Source: Thalassospira marina (GTDB taxonomy: Bacteria > Pseudomonadota > Alphaproteobacteria > Rhodospirillales > Thalassospiraceae). From it: a stretch of DNA of 64,000 nucleotides. The position numbers and the translations under genes were made by a program. The first letter of the stretch is position 1; each line of letters begins with the position of its first letter. This document shows, in pieces, positions 16,320 through 23,904 of the stretch. Under the pieces are notes generated by a model. That model was not told the origin of the DNA and did not search any database. It worked only from the letters and a program-made list of their open reading frames with translations. The stretch covers positions 357,501-421,500 of the forward strand of contig NZ_CP024200.1 of the NCBI RefSeq assembly GCF_002844375.1. The letters run 5' to 3'.

Positions 16320-18062
16320 ATGACACATAAAAAAACGATCAAGGCCGAAGACCTGCGCAGTGCACGGTGGTTCGCTCCCGATGATTTGCGGTCTTTTGGC
16401 CATCGTTCCCGCGCCATGCAGATGGGGTTGGGGCCGGAAGACTGGGAAGGCAAACCGCAAATCGCCATTATCAATACCTGGTCGGATGCCAATCCGTGCC
16501 ACGCGCATTTCAAGTTCCGGGTCGATGATATTCGCCGTGGCATTACCGAAGCAGGCGGTTTCCCGATGGAACTTCCAGCACTGTCGCTTTCGGAAAGTTA
16601 CGTGAAACCCACGACGATGCTTTATCGCAACATGCTGGCGATGGAGACGGAGGAGCTTTTGCGCTCTCACCCGGTTGATGGCGTTGTTTTGATGGGGGGG
16701 TGCGATAAAACCACGCCGGGCCTGGTAATGGGCGCGGTCAGCATGGGCCTGCCAATGATTTATGTGCCTGCTGGCCCCATGTTGCGCGGCAACTGGCATG
16801 GCAATGTGCTGGGCAGCGGGTCCGATGCCTGGAAATATTGGGATGAACGCCGGGCAGGCAATATTTCCGATGCCGAATGGCAGGGGATCGAAGGGGGTAT
16901 TGCGCGTTCCTACGGCCATTGCATGACAATGGGCACAGCCAGCACCATGACGGCGATTGCCGAGGCAATGGGTTTGACCCTGCCCGGTGCAACCTCGATC
17001 CCGGCGGCGGATTCAAACCATATTCGCATGTGCACCGCATCAGGCCGGCGCATTGTCGATATGGTCTGGGAAGATTTGCGCCCGGATCAGATTATCACGG
17101 CGCAATCTGTTGAAAATGCCGTGACGGTCGCAATGGCAACGGGCTGTTCAACCAATGCGGTGATCCATCTTATTGCCATGGCGCGCCGTGCCGGGGTGAA
17201 CCTTGATCTAACCGATTTTGATCGTCTAAGCCGTACGACCCCTGTGATCGCCAATATCCGCCCGACAGGGGATAAATACCTGATGGAGGATTTCTATTAC
17301 GCCGGTGGTTTGCGCGCCCTGATGAGCCAGCTTGCCGAGAAGCTTGATCTTGGCTGCAAGACGGTAACGGGCTTTAGCCTGGGAGAAACGCTGGAAGGGG
17401 CGAAGGTTCATAGTGAAGATGTCATCCGCCCGCTGTCAAACCCGGTATACAAGGAAGGCTCACTGGCGGTTTTGCGCGGTAATCTTGCGCCGGATGGCTG
17501 TGTGATCAAACCGTCGGCCTGTGATCCGAAATATTATGAACATGTTGGTCCGGCCCTGGTGTTTGACAGCTACCCGGAAATGAAAGCTGCCGTTGATGAT
17601 GAAAACCTCGATGTGACGGCGGACCATATTATGGTGTTGCGCAATGTCGGGCCGCTGGGCGGGCCGGGGATGCCGGAATGGGGTATGCTGCCGATCCCGA
17701 CCAAGCTGGTGAAACAGGGGGTGCGCGATATGCTGCGTCTTTCCGACGCCCGCATGAGTGGTACTTCGTACGGTGCCTGTATGCTGCATTGCGCGCCCGA
17801 GGCCGCGATTGGCGGGCCGTTATCACTGGTTAAAACCGGTGATATGATCCGGGTAAGCATCCCGGACCGCACCATTGAAATGCTGGTTTCCGACGAGGAA
17901 CTGGCGAAACGTCGGGCCGAATGGAAAAAGCCCGAACCCGCCTTTGCCCGTGGTTATGGCTGGATGTTTGGACGCCATGTCAAGCAAGCCAATGACGGTT
18001 GCGATTTTGACTTCCTTGAAACCGGTTTCGGCCCGACGGCCGGCGAACCCGACATTTATTAA
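16320..18062 (+). CDS. IlvD/Edd-family sugar-acid dehydratase (arabinonate/xylonate-dehydratase-like)
   Basis: 580 residues. The three Fe-S cysteines of the family are in place: Cys60 in DANPCHAH, Cys128 in GGCDKTTPG and Cys201 in YGHCMTMGTASTM, at almost the numbering known for Rhizobium L-arabinonate dehydratase. The [2Fe-2S] sugar-acid clade is favoured over IlvD by the N-terminal FGHRSRAMQMGLGPEDW and the context. It should dehydrate an aldonic acid to a 2-keto-3-deoxy acid in the cytoplasm. GAGGATTTC precedes the ATG. It is followed 19 bp later by an RraA-like aldolase gene; no kinase or KDPG-type aldolase is present. The exact substrate is not decided. Confidence 0.9.
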   Translation: MTHKKTIKAEDLRSARWFAPDDLRSFGHRSRAMQMGLGPEDWEGKPQIAIINTWSDANPCHAHFKFRVDDIRRGITEAGGFPMELPALSLSESYVKPTTMLYRNMLAMETEELLRSHPVDGVVLMGGCDKTTPGLVMGAVSMGLPMIYVPAGPMLRGNWHGNVLGSGSDAWKYWDERRAGNISDAEWQGIEGGIARSYGHCMTMGTASTMTAIAEAMGLTLPGATSIPAADSNHIRMCTASGRRIVDMVWEDLRPDQIITAQSVENAVTVAMATGCSTNAVIHLIAMARRAGVNLDLTDFDRLSRTTPVIANIRPTGDKYLMEDFYYAGGLRALMSQLAEKLDLGCKTVTGFSLGETLEGAKVHSEDVIRPLSNPVYKEGSLAVLRGNLAPDGCVIKPSACDPKYYEHVGPALVFDSYPEMKAAVDDENLDVTADHIMVLRNVGPLGGPGMPEWGMLPIPTKLVKQGVRDMLRLSDARMSGTSYGACMLHCAPEAAIGGPLSLVKTGDMIRVSIPDRTIEMLVSDEELAKRRAEWKKPEPAFARGYGWMFGRHVKQANDGCDFDFLETGFGPTAGEPDIY

Positions 18063-18081
18063 GCAGGCGGAGAGCAAAAAT

Positions 18082-18804
18082 ATGACATTCAAACTAAGTG
18101 CCGAAACCCGCGCCAAATATATGCAGGTCAGCACTGCTACTCTGTGCACCGCCCTGTTTAAACGTGGCCTTCGCAACCAGTTCATTCAGGATGTGCGCCC
18201 GCTTAAGGCCGATGGTCCCAATATGGTGGGCGAGGCCTATACCCTGCGTTATATTCCCGCGCGCGAAGATTTGAACCCGATCACGGTTTTTCAGAACCCG
18301 GAACACCCGCAGCGCGTGGCAGTCGAACAATGCCCCGAAGGTGCGGTAATGGTGATTGACAGCCGCAAGGATGCCCGCGCGGCATCGGCTGGTTCCATTC
18401 TGGTGTCGCGCCTGATGGTGCGTGGTGTTGCGGGCATTGTTACCGATGGCGGCTTTCGCGATTCACCCGAAATCGCCCAACTGGCCATTCCGGCCTATCA
18501 CAACCGCCCGTCTGCCCCCACCAATCTGACCCTGCATCAGGCCCTTGATATCAATGTGCCAATTGGGTGCGGTGATGTTGCTGTATTCCCCGGTGACGTC
18601 GTTGTGGGGGACCGTGAAGGCGTGATTATTGTGCCCGCCGAAATTGCCGTTGAAATTGCCGACGAAGCCGTTGAAATGACTGCCTTTGAAGATTTCGTCA
18701 CCGAACAGGTGCTGGGCGGTAAAACCATTGTCGGCTTGTACCCGGCCACCAACCCGCAAACGCTGGAAGATTTCAAAGCCTGGCGCACAAAAGCCGGTCG
18801 GTAA
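18082..18804 (+). CDS. RraA-like protein, probable class II pyruvate aldolase (HMG/CHA aldolase type)
   Basis: 240 residues from the ATG at 18082 with GGCGGAGAG upstream; the open frame runs back to 17875, inside the dehydratase gene, without a start context. It carries the RraA/HMG-CHA-aldolase hallmark GIVTDGGFRDSPEI (Arg126, Asp127, the metal/substrate pair) and GDVVVGDREGVIIVP. E. coli RraA, an RNase E inhibitor, is only about 160 residues, so the longer aldolase branch fits better. Next to the dehydratase it probably splits the 2-keto-3-deoxy acid into pyruvate and an aldehyde; this role is inference. A strong terminator follows. Confidence 0.85.
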   Translation: MTFKLSAETRAKYMQVSTATLCTALFKRGLRNQFIQDVRPLKADGPNMVGEAYTLRYIPAREDLNPITVFQNPEHPQRVAVEQCPEGAVMVIDSRKDARAASAGSILVSRLMVRGVAGIVTDGGFRDSPEIAQLAIPAYHNRPSAPTNLTLHQALDINVPIGCGDVAVFPGDVVVGDREGVIIVPAEIAVEIADEAVEMTAFEDFVTEQVLGGKTIVGLYPATNPQTLEDFKAWRTKAGR

Positions 18805-18825
18805 GATCATTTGCTTTTCCTGGCG

Positions 18826-18862
18826 AAACAGCCCGTGGCAGGAGTGCGGCGGGCTGTTTTTC
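18826..18862 (+). terminator. Rho-independent terminator of the dehydratase-aldolase operon
   Basis: Perfect arms AAACAGCCCG (18826-18835) and CGGGCTGTTT (18850-18859) with a run of T beginning in the right arm, 22 bases after the aldolase stop. Confidence 0.85.
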
Positions 18863-18907
18863 GCTAGGCTTGTTGCGTGATATTGACGGGCTATTCATAG
18901 GGTGAGA

Positions 18908-19297
18908 TCAGCTTAATTGTGCCTCGATCGCGACTTTGTCGAGGACTGAAAGGACATTGATGATCTTGCCGTCGCGATATTCATAAAAGACGTTTTCGGC
19001 AAATTTGATTTTGCGGCCATTGATGGGCAGGCCTAGAAATTCGCCCTTTGGCGTGCAGTCAAACATCAGGCGGCTGGCGACCATGGGGGCTTCGCAGGTC
19101 AGGGTGTCGATGTTAAAGCGCAAATCGGGGATTTGGGCGTAATCGTTTTCAAGCATGGCGCGATAGCCGGCAACGCCCAGCGGGCGGCCATTATGGGCGG
19201 CATCTTCATGCACGAAATTTCCCAGATTGTCCCAGTCCTGGCTGTTCAGGCAATCAATATACTGGCGATAGAGGCTGGCAAGTTCGGCCGGGGTCAT
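18908..19297 (-). CDS. SnoaL-like (NTF2-fold) ester cyclase-type protein
   Basis: 129 residues from the ATG at 19297 (AAAGGATATGCC in front); the longer frame up to 19615 overlaps the ldh gene and is rejected. The sequence has the NTF2/SnoaL cone-fold pattern: LYRQYIDCLNSQDWDNLGNFV, then H-N-G-R-P-L-G, PDLRFNIDTLTCE, GEFLGLPINGRKIKFAENVFYEYRDGKI in the usual order. Such proteins bind or cyclise small hydrophobic molecules; the catalytic role here is unknown. Its convergence with the aldolase gene and divergence from ldh leave it alone in its transcript. Confidence 0.8.
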   Translation of the reverse strand: MTPAELASLYRQYIDCLNSQDWDNLGNFVHEDAAHNGRPLGVAGYRAMLENDYAQIPDLRFNIDTLTCEAPMVASRLMFDCTPKGEFLGLPINGRKIKFAENVFYEYRDGKIINVLSVLDKVAIEAQLS

Positions 19298-19460
19298 GGC
19301 ATATCCTTTTGATTGAAATTCATTTCGCAAGGCGGGCCACCTTTGGCAAGGGTGCTGGGATAACCCCGCAGAAATGAATGATTTTTCATCGGTGCAATGC
19401 AACTGAACCTGTTTTACGCTAGGATGGATCAAGATACAAATTCGTGGCGGAGGCAGGCTT

Positions 19461-20393
19461 ATGAAAATCGGTATTGTTGGGGCGGGCATGGTGGGCAGTT
19501 CGGCCGGATATGCCATTGCCCTGATGGGAATTGCCAGTTCGGTGATTTTTGTGGATCGCAATGCCGATCTTGCACGTGCCCAGGCCGAAGACATTTCGCA
19601 TGCTGTGCCGTTCATGTCCTCCTGCGTTGTGCAGGCGGGCGATTATGCCGACCTGAAAGGCGCATCGGTGGTTATTCTGGCCGCTGGTGTCAGCCAGAAA
19701 CCGGGTGAAACCCGCCTTGAGCTTTTGGGTCGTAACGCCGCGGTTTTTCGCGAAGTCGTTGGCGAAGTTTTGCGCGTTGCCCCCGATGCCATTTTGCTGA
19801 TTGCATCGAACCCTGTTGATATCATGACCCAGATTACCGCCCGCCTGTCGGGCCTGCCCGCGGAACGGGTGATTGGGTCGGGCACGATCCTTGATACCGC
19901 GCGGTTTCGCAGCCTTCTTGGCCGCCATTTGCAAATTTCGCCGCAATCGGTGCATGCCTATGTGCTGGGGGAACATGGGGATAGCGAAGTTCTGGCGTGG
20001 TCGAATGCCAGGGCAGGGTCGGAACCGTTATTATCCTTTGCAACGCAGCTTGGCGCGCCCTTGACCGGGGCGATAAAGGCCGAAATTGATGATGGCGTGC
20101 GCAATGCGGCCTATAAAATCATTAATGGCAAAGGTGCGACCTATTATGGGATTGGTGCCGGCCTGGCGCGAATTGTGAAATCCATCGCCCAGGACCAGCA
20201 GGATGTTTTGTCGGTATCGATTGTCACACGCCATGTCGCCGGGATCGAGGATGTCGCCCTTTCAATCCCGCGTGTTGTGGGTGCGGCTGGCATATGTGCT
20301 GATATGATGCCGACCCTGGATGACGGCGAAAACGAAGCCCTGCATCGCAGTGCCAGTATGCTGAAAACAACCATCGAGGCGGTTGAACTGTGA
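19461..20393 (+). CDS. ldh: L-lactate dehydrogenase (LDH/MDH superfamily)
   Basis: 310 residues. NAD-binding GAGMVGSSAGYAIAL at the N-terminus with Asp32 for NAD; the substrate-specificity loop reads GVSQKPGETRLELLGRN with Gln79, the lactate-type residue (malate dehydrogenases carry Arg here); catalytic His172 in LGEHGDSE and GSGTILDTARFR. It interconverts pyruvate and L-lactate with NADH in the cytoplasm. AAG/GGAGGC-type ribosome site (GGCGGAGGCAG) before the ATG. Lactate is a predicted end product of the fucose pathway 40 kb away, but there is no local operon partner that explains it. A relaxed 2-hydroxy acid specificity is possible. Confidence 0.9.
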   Translation: MKIGIVGAGMVGSSAGYAIALMGIASSVIFVDRNADLARAQAEDISHAVPFMSSCVVQAGDYADLKGASVVILAAGVSQKPGETRLELLGRNAAVFREVVGEVLRVAPDAILLIASNPVDIMTQITARLSGLPAERVIGSGTILDTARFRSLLGRHLQISPQSVHAYVLGEHGDSEVLAWSNARAGSEPLLSFATQLGAPLTGAIKAEIDDGVRNAAYKIINGKGATYYGIGAGLARIVKSIAQDQQDVLSVSIVTRHVAGIEDVALSIPRVVGAAGICADMMPTLDDGENEALHRSASMLKTTIEAVEL

Positions 20394-20537
20394 GTGACGG
20401 CGCAACAGCCTGCAGGTGACGGTGACGTCATTATTGGAAATTAGATTTTACATATAGAAATATCGCTCATTTCTGGGTGGTGGCGAAGAGAATGCGCGAA
20501 AAACGCCTGGCGTTGTCGGTGTCCAAAAGTTAGCCCG

Positions 20538-20573
20538 GCGGATGCGGATGCGGATGCGGATGCGGATGCGGAT
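20538..20573. repeat. Six tandem copies of the hexamer GCGGAT
   Basis: 36 bp of uninterrupted GCGGAT units, ending about 95 bp before the start of the esterase gene. The esterase frame stays open through the repeat back to about 20445, where it would read alternating Ala-Asp, but no ATG, GTG or TTG is present in that extension. A hexamer change would not shift the frame. Confidence 0.9.
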
Positions 20574-20669
20574 GTTGCTGTTGGCGACGATAATGGGGCC
20601 GACATTTGGATTGCTGGTAAGGTTACCGGGAATGGGCCAGGCGCGGCCAAGTTTGAAAATGAAGGTGCG

Positions 20670-21647
20670 GTGAAGATGGGGCAGCAAGAACAGGCGGGGG
20701 TGCCGGAAGTGCAGGATGAATCGGGGCAGCCAGCGCCACCAATGCCAACGGATGAAGGTATTCTTGCCTTTCAAAAGCAGGCGGACGGGTTTTATCCACC
20801 GGATGCGGTGAATGCCAGCATTGCGCAGCAACGTGAATGGTATGACGCCTTTTGCGCCAGTTTTAATCCGCCAGACCCGGCTGGTTTAACCTATGAAGAT
20901 GGAGAGATTGCCGGGGTGAAGGTACGGTATTTTCACCCGTCCGCGCAAAAAACCGCCAATTGCCTGCTTTATTTTCATGGGGGCGGGTTTGTTGTGGGGT
21001 CGTGCGACAGCCACCATGCCATTTGCGCCGAAATTGCCGAATTTTGCGGGGCAGAGCTGATATCCGTGGATTACCGTTTGGCACCCGAACATGTGTGGCC
21101 TGCGGCATCGGATGATGGTTATGCCGTTTTGCGCCACCTGCTGGCGCGTGGGCACTGCATTGTGGTGATTGGCGATAGCGCCGGGGCCAATATTGCCGCA
21201 GGCCTGATGGTGCGGGTGATGCAGGAAGGTGGTGGTGATGGTGAGAAAGGCAGTATCGCCGGGCAGGTGCTGGTTTATCCGGCTCTGGGTGGGGATATGA
21301 CGGCAGGTTCCTATGTGGAAATGGCCGAGGCACCGGGGCTGAGCACGCAGGATGTGCAATATTACCGTGATATTTTACAGGCACCCGACGATGAGGCCGT
21401 GGCCTATCCGTTAAAGGCCGGTGACGTTGGAAAGCTGCCACCCGCCTATATTTCATCGGCATTTTTTGATCCGCTGCGTGATGACGGGCGGGATTATGCC
21501 GCCAGACTGGCGCGTGCCGGGGTGAATGTGACCTATCGTGAAGAACCGCAAATGGTGCATGGATGGTTGCGCGCCCGAAATATGAGCGTTGGCGCGCGCA
21601 CAGGATTTGACCATTTATGCAGGGCGATTGCCGGGTTTTGTGACTGA
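20670..21647 (+). CDS. Alpha/beta hydrolase, hormone-sensitive-lipase type esterase
   Basis: 325 residues from the GTG at 20670 (an ATG two codons later is an alternative). Family IV esterase motifs: HGGGFVVGS oxyanion hole, nucleophile serine in GDSAGAN, catalytic His in MVHGW near the C-terminus, and DPLRDDG with the acid residue. No signal peptide, so cytoplasmic. It hydrolyses short acyl esters; the natural substrate is unknown. The N-terminal 40 residues are low-complexity and proline/glutamine rich, and the open frame continues upstream through a GCGGAT repeat, so the true start is uncertain. Confidence 0.85.
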   Translation: MKMGQQEQAGVPEVQDESGQPAPPMPTDEGILAFQKQADGFYPPDAVNASIAQQREWYDAFCASFNPPDPAGLTYEDGEIAGVKVRYFHPSAQKTANCLLYFHGGGFVVGSCDSHHAICAEIAEFCGAELISVDYRLAPEHVWPAASDDGYAVLRHLLARGHCIVVIGDSAGANIAAGLMVRVMQEGGGDGEKGSIAGQVLVYPALGGDMTAGSYVEMAEAPGLSTQDVQYYRDILQAPDDEAVAYPLKAGDVGKLPPAYISSAFFDPLRDDGRDYAARLARAGVNVTYREEPQMVHGWLRARNMSVGARTGFDHLCRAIAGFCD

Positions 21648-21678
21648 GATTTGCAAAAATAACCCGACCAGAAACAGA

Positions 21679-21707
21679 AAACGGCCCGTCGTGATCACGG
21701 GCCGTTT
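21679..21707. terminator. Bidirectional hairpin between esterase and CocE genes
   Basis: Perfect arms AAACGGCCCGT (21679-21689) and ACGGGCCGTTT (21697-21707), 7-base loop, between convergent stops at 21647 and 21743. Confidence 0.8.
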
Positions 21708-21742
21708 GCGTGTTTGGTTTCTTTGGTTGTTGCCGCCCGGAT

Positions 21743-23764
21743 TTACATGAAATCGCGGGGAATGGTGCGGTTCCAGGTTTTTTCATAAACCTCGTGGTCA
21801 CCTTCAACCGCGATGACGCTGGCTTCGATGCGCCAGTCGGTTTGGGTGCAGGTAAGTGTGGCGCGGCAAACAGTGCGGGTAAACCAGCCTTCGCGTTCCA
21901 TATCGCAGGTCCAAAGGGCATGACCGCGCAGTGATGTTGGATCATCAGGCGAGATCGCCCAGGTTTCATCGCGGATTTGCCGGGTGGACAGGCCAGTATC
22001 AGGATGTTCGAACGAACCGGTATCTTCCAGGATGCAATATTCGGTTTTATTGGCGCTGAGGTTATGGCGAACTTCGCGCCGCGTCGTTGCAGGTTGATGT
22101 TCGATATAGGTTGGCAGCGGATCGGGGTTTTCCGGTTCCGGCATTTCGATAACCTCGTGATCGCCCAGAAGGGGCAGGGCAAGGTCGATGGATGCGGTAT
22201 CGATGGTAACACCGGCGTTAAACGGATCGGGCAGGATCAGCGGCCAATAGGATGTTGAAATGGCAATCCGAAGTTTGTGCCCCTTGCGAATGCGATATCC
22301 GCAGGCATCAAGAACCACTTTGATGGCAGCTTTTTCGCCCGAAGGCATGGGTTGCGGGTCGTTGTAATTGGCATCAAGGTTGCGATGGGCAAGGTTTAAA
22401 ACACCAAAGGCAATACGGGCAGCAGTACCATCCGGGTGGATATCGACCAGCCGGACACACAGATTGGCCCAGTCCGCCGCACAGCCGACATCAAGCGTTA
22501 TTTCGGCACGCCCCAAAAGGTCGAGGTCGTTTTCAAGAATGTTTGTGTCAAAACACAGCGACCCGGCATCATCGCGGGCCTGGTCTATTGCCATTTCGGC
22601 ATCGGGTTTCAGGGTGAAATATTCACCCGCTGCCGTGCCGGTATCGAGCGGCGATTTTACAAAAACATCGTGCTGGCCATCGGTCGAATGCACCACGGCT
22701 TCGGCGTCTTTGGCACCAACAAGGCGGTCATCACGGACATGGAAATGCAGCATTTCCGGTGCCTGCCAGCTTTGTTTGGCGATCCAGAAGCCATTATCAT
22801 GGTCGCGGCGTGGGGCAGGTTTTACAGCATCAAGGATATAGGCGCGCATTTGCGCAAGGTCTTCGGCACCGTTTTTATCGTCGCGCAGCCAGCGGTTCCA
22901 CCAGCGGATGGCTTCGCCATGGAAATCGGCGCGCGGTTTGGGCCAGGCAAAATGCGGATATTTATGCACCCAGGGGCCAATCAGGGCCTTGGCGCGGTCC
23001 GGCATGCCCTCAATCGCGCGGATGGGGGTATTGCGATAGCCATCGGCCCAGCCCGCCATGACCATCGAGGGGATTTTGACGGCATCAAAATCCTCGCCGA
23101 TTGAGGCATGTTTCCAGAAATCATCGCGTTTCTGGTGTTCAAGCCATTCTTCAAGGAAGAAAGGTTCGTTTTCCAGGCGTTCCATCCACATATCGCGCCA
23201 GCGATCACCGACCAGTTCCGGGTCGGGCGAGCGGGATTGATAGGCCAGCATGGTGGATGCCCAGGAAAGCTGGGCGGCAAGATGACAGCCATTTTTATAA
23301 TGGATATCGTCATTATAGCGATCCACCGTTGAGGCAATGGAAATGGCCGCCTTTAGGGCAGGGGGCTGTAGTGCTGCGACCTGAAGGCAGTTAAAGCCGC
23401 CCCATGAAATGCCCATCATGCCGACAGAACAATTCGACCATGCCTGTTCGGCGATCCAGGCGATGATTTCGCAGGCATTTTCAAGTTCAAGCTGGGTATA
23501 TTCGCCGTCAATGACCCCGTCAGATTCCCCTGATCCGCGAATATCGACCCGTATCCCGGCAATGCCGGCAGCGGCAAAAACAGGATAGGTGGATTCATCA
23601 CGCGGGCTGGTGCCATCGCGTTTGCGATAGGGCAGAAATTCCAGCACGGCGGGGACGGGGGTAATATCGGCACTGTTGGGCATCCAGATCCGCGCGGCAA
23701 GGCGGGTGCCATCCTTTAAGGTGATCCACTTGTTTTCTATGACGGAATAGGTGCTATTGGGCAT
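21743..23764 (-). CDS. CocE/NonD-family serine hydrolase (X-Pro dipeptidyl-peptidase-like)
   Basis: 673 residues in two parts: an alpha/beta hydrolase (residues about 1-330) with RVDIRGSGESDG, the nucleophile elbow GISWGGFN, the acid in GWADGYRNT and the histidine in PWVHKYPHF; then a jelly-roll C-terminal domain typical of PepX (LRIAISTSYWPLILPDPFN). Enzymes of this type cleave esters, acylated amino acids or X-Pro peptides. No signal peptide is seen. It lies downstream of a peptide-type ABC operon on the same strand, but a strong terminator lies between them, so it may have its own promoter. Substrate unknown. Confidence 0.88.
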   Translation of the reverse strand: MPNSTYSVIENKWITLKDGTRLAARIWMPNSADITPVPAVLEFLPYRKRDGTSPRDESTYPVFAAAGIAGIRVDIRGSGESDGVIDGEYTQLELENACEIIAWIAEQAWSNCSVGMMGISWGGFNCLQVAALQPPALKAAISIASTVDRYNDDIHYKNGCHLAAQLSWASTMLAYQSRSPDPELVGDRWRDMWMERLENEPFFLEEWLEHQKRDDFWKHASIGEDFDAVKIPSMVMAGWADGYRNTPIRAIEGMPDRAKALIGPWVHKYPHFAWPKPRADFHGEAIRWWNRWLRDDKNGAEDLAQMRAYILDAVKPAPRRDHDNGFWIAKQSWQAPEMLHFHVRDDRLVGAKDAEAVVHSTDGQHDVFVKSPLDTGTAAGEYFTLKPDAEMAIDQARDDAGSLCFDTNILENDLDLLGRAEITLDVGCAADWANLCVRLVDIHPDGTAARIAFGVLNLAHRNLDANYNDPQPMPSGEKAAIKVVLDACGYRIRKGHKLRIAISTSYWPLILPDPFNAGVTIDTASIDLALPLLGDHEVIEMPEPENPDPLPTYIEHQPATTRREVRHNLSANKTEYCILEDTGSFEHPDTGLSTRQIRDETWAISPDDPTSLRGHALWTCDMEREGWFTRTVCRATLTCTQTDWRIEASVIAVEGDHEVYEKTWNRTIPRDFM

Positions 23765-23859
23765 TCTTCATACAATCCTTGTGGGCGGGGATGGCAAACG
23801 GATCAAAGCCTGAAACCAGTTTGCGGCAGTATTAGGGTAACGTGTTGGGAATAAATAAA

Positions 23860-23888
23860 ACACCGCCCGAACATGGTCCGGGCGGTGT
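23860..23888 (-). terminator. Rho-independent terminator of the peptide ABC operon
   Basis: Perfect arms ACACCGCCCG (23860-23869) and CGGGCGGTGT (23879-23888); on the minus strand the stem is followed by TTTTATTTATT. It sits 17 bases after the ATPase gene stop. Confidence 0.88.
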
Positions 23889-23904
23889 GGGCAGGCGCGT
23901 AAAA

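Noticed and set aside
18082..18804. Calling the RraA-like gene a regulator of RNase E
   Set aside because: The protein is about 80 residues longer than E. coli RraA and follows a sugar-acid dehydratase; the aldolase branch is a better fit, though not proven.
19298..19615. N-terminal extension of the SnoaL-like protein
   Set aside because: It would overlap the divergent ldh gene by 150 bp; the start at 19297 has a ribosome site and gives the normal family length.
20538..20573. CRISPR or phage-related repeat
   Set aside because: A simple 6-bp tandem repeat without spacers; no cas or phage genes in the window.
20543..20673. Small open frame reading Met-Arg repeats across the GCGGAT array
   Set aside because: It is an artefact of the hexamer repeat: low complexity, no ribosome site, and it ends at the esterase start. 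The opposite strand gives a similar Ile-Arg run for the same reason.
20863..22212. Long 449-codon open frame opposite the esterase and crossing into cocE
   Set aside because: It runs through two well-supported genes and a terminator, is rich in Pro/His/Arg and matches no family.
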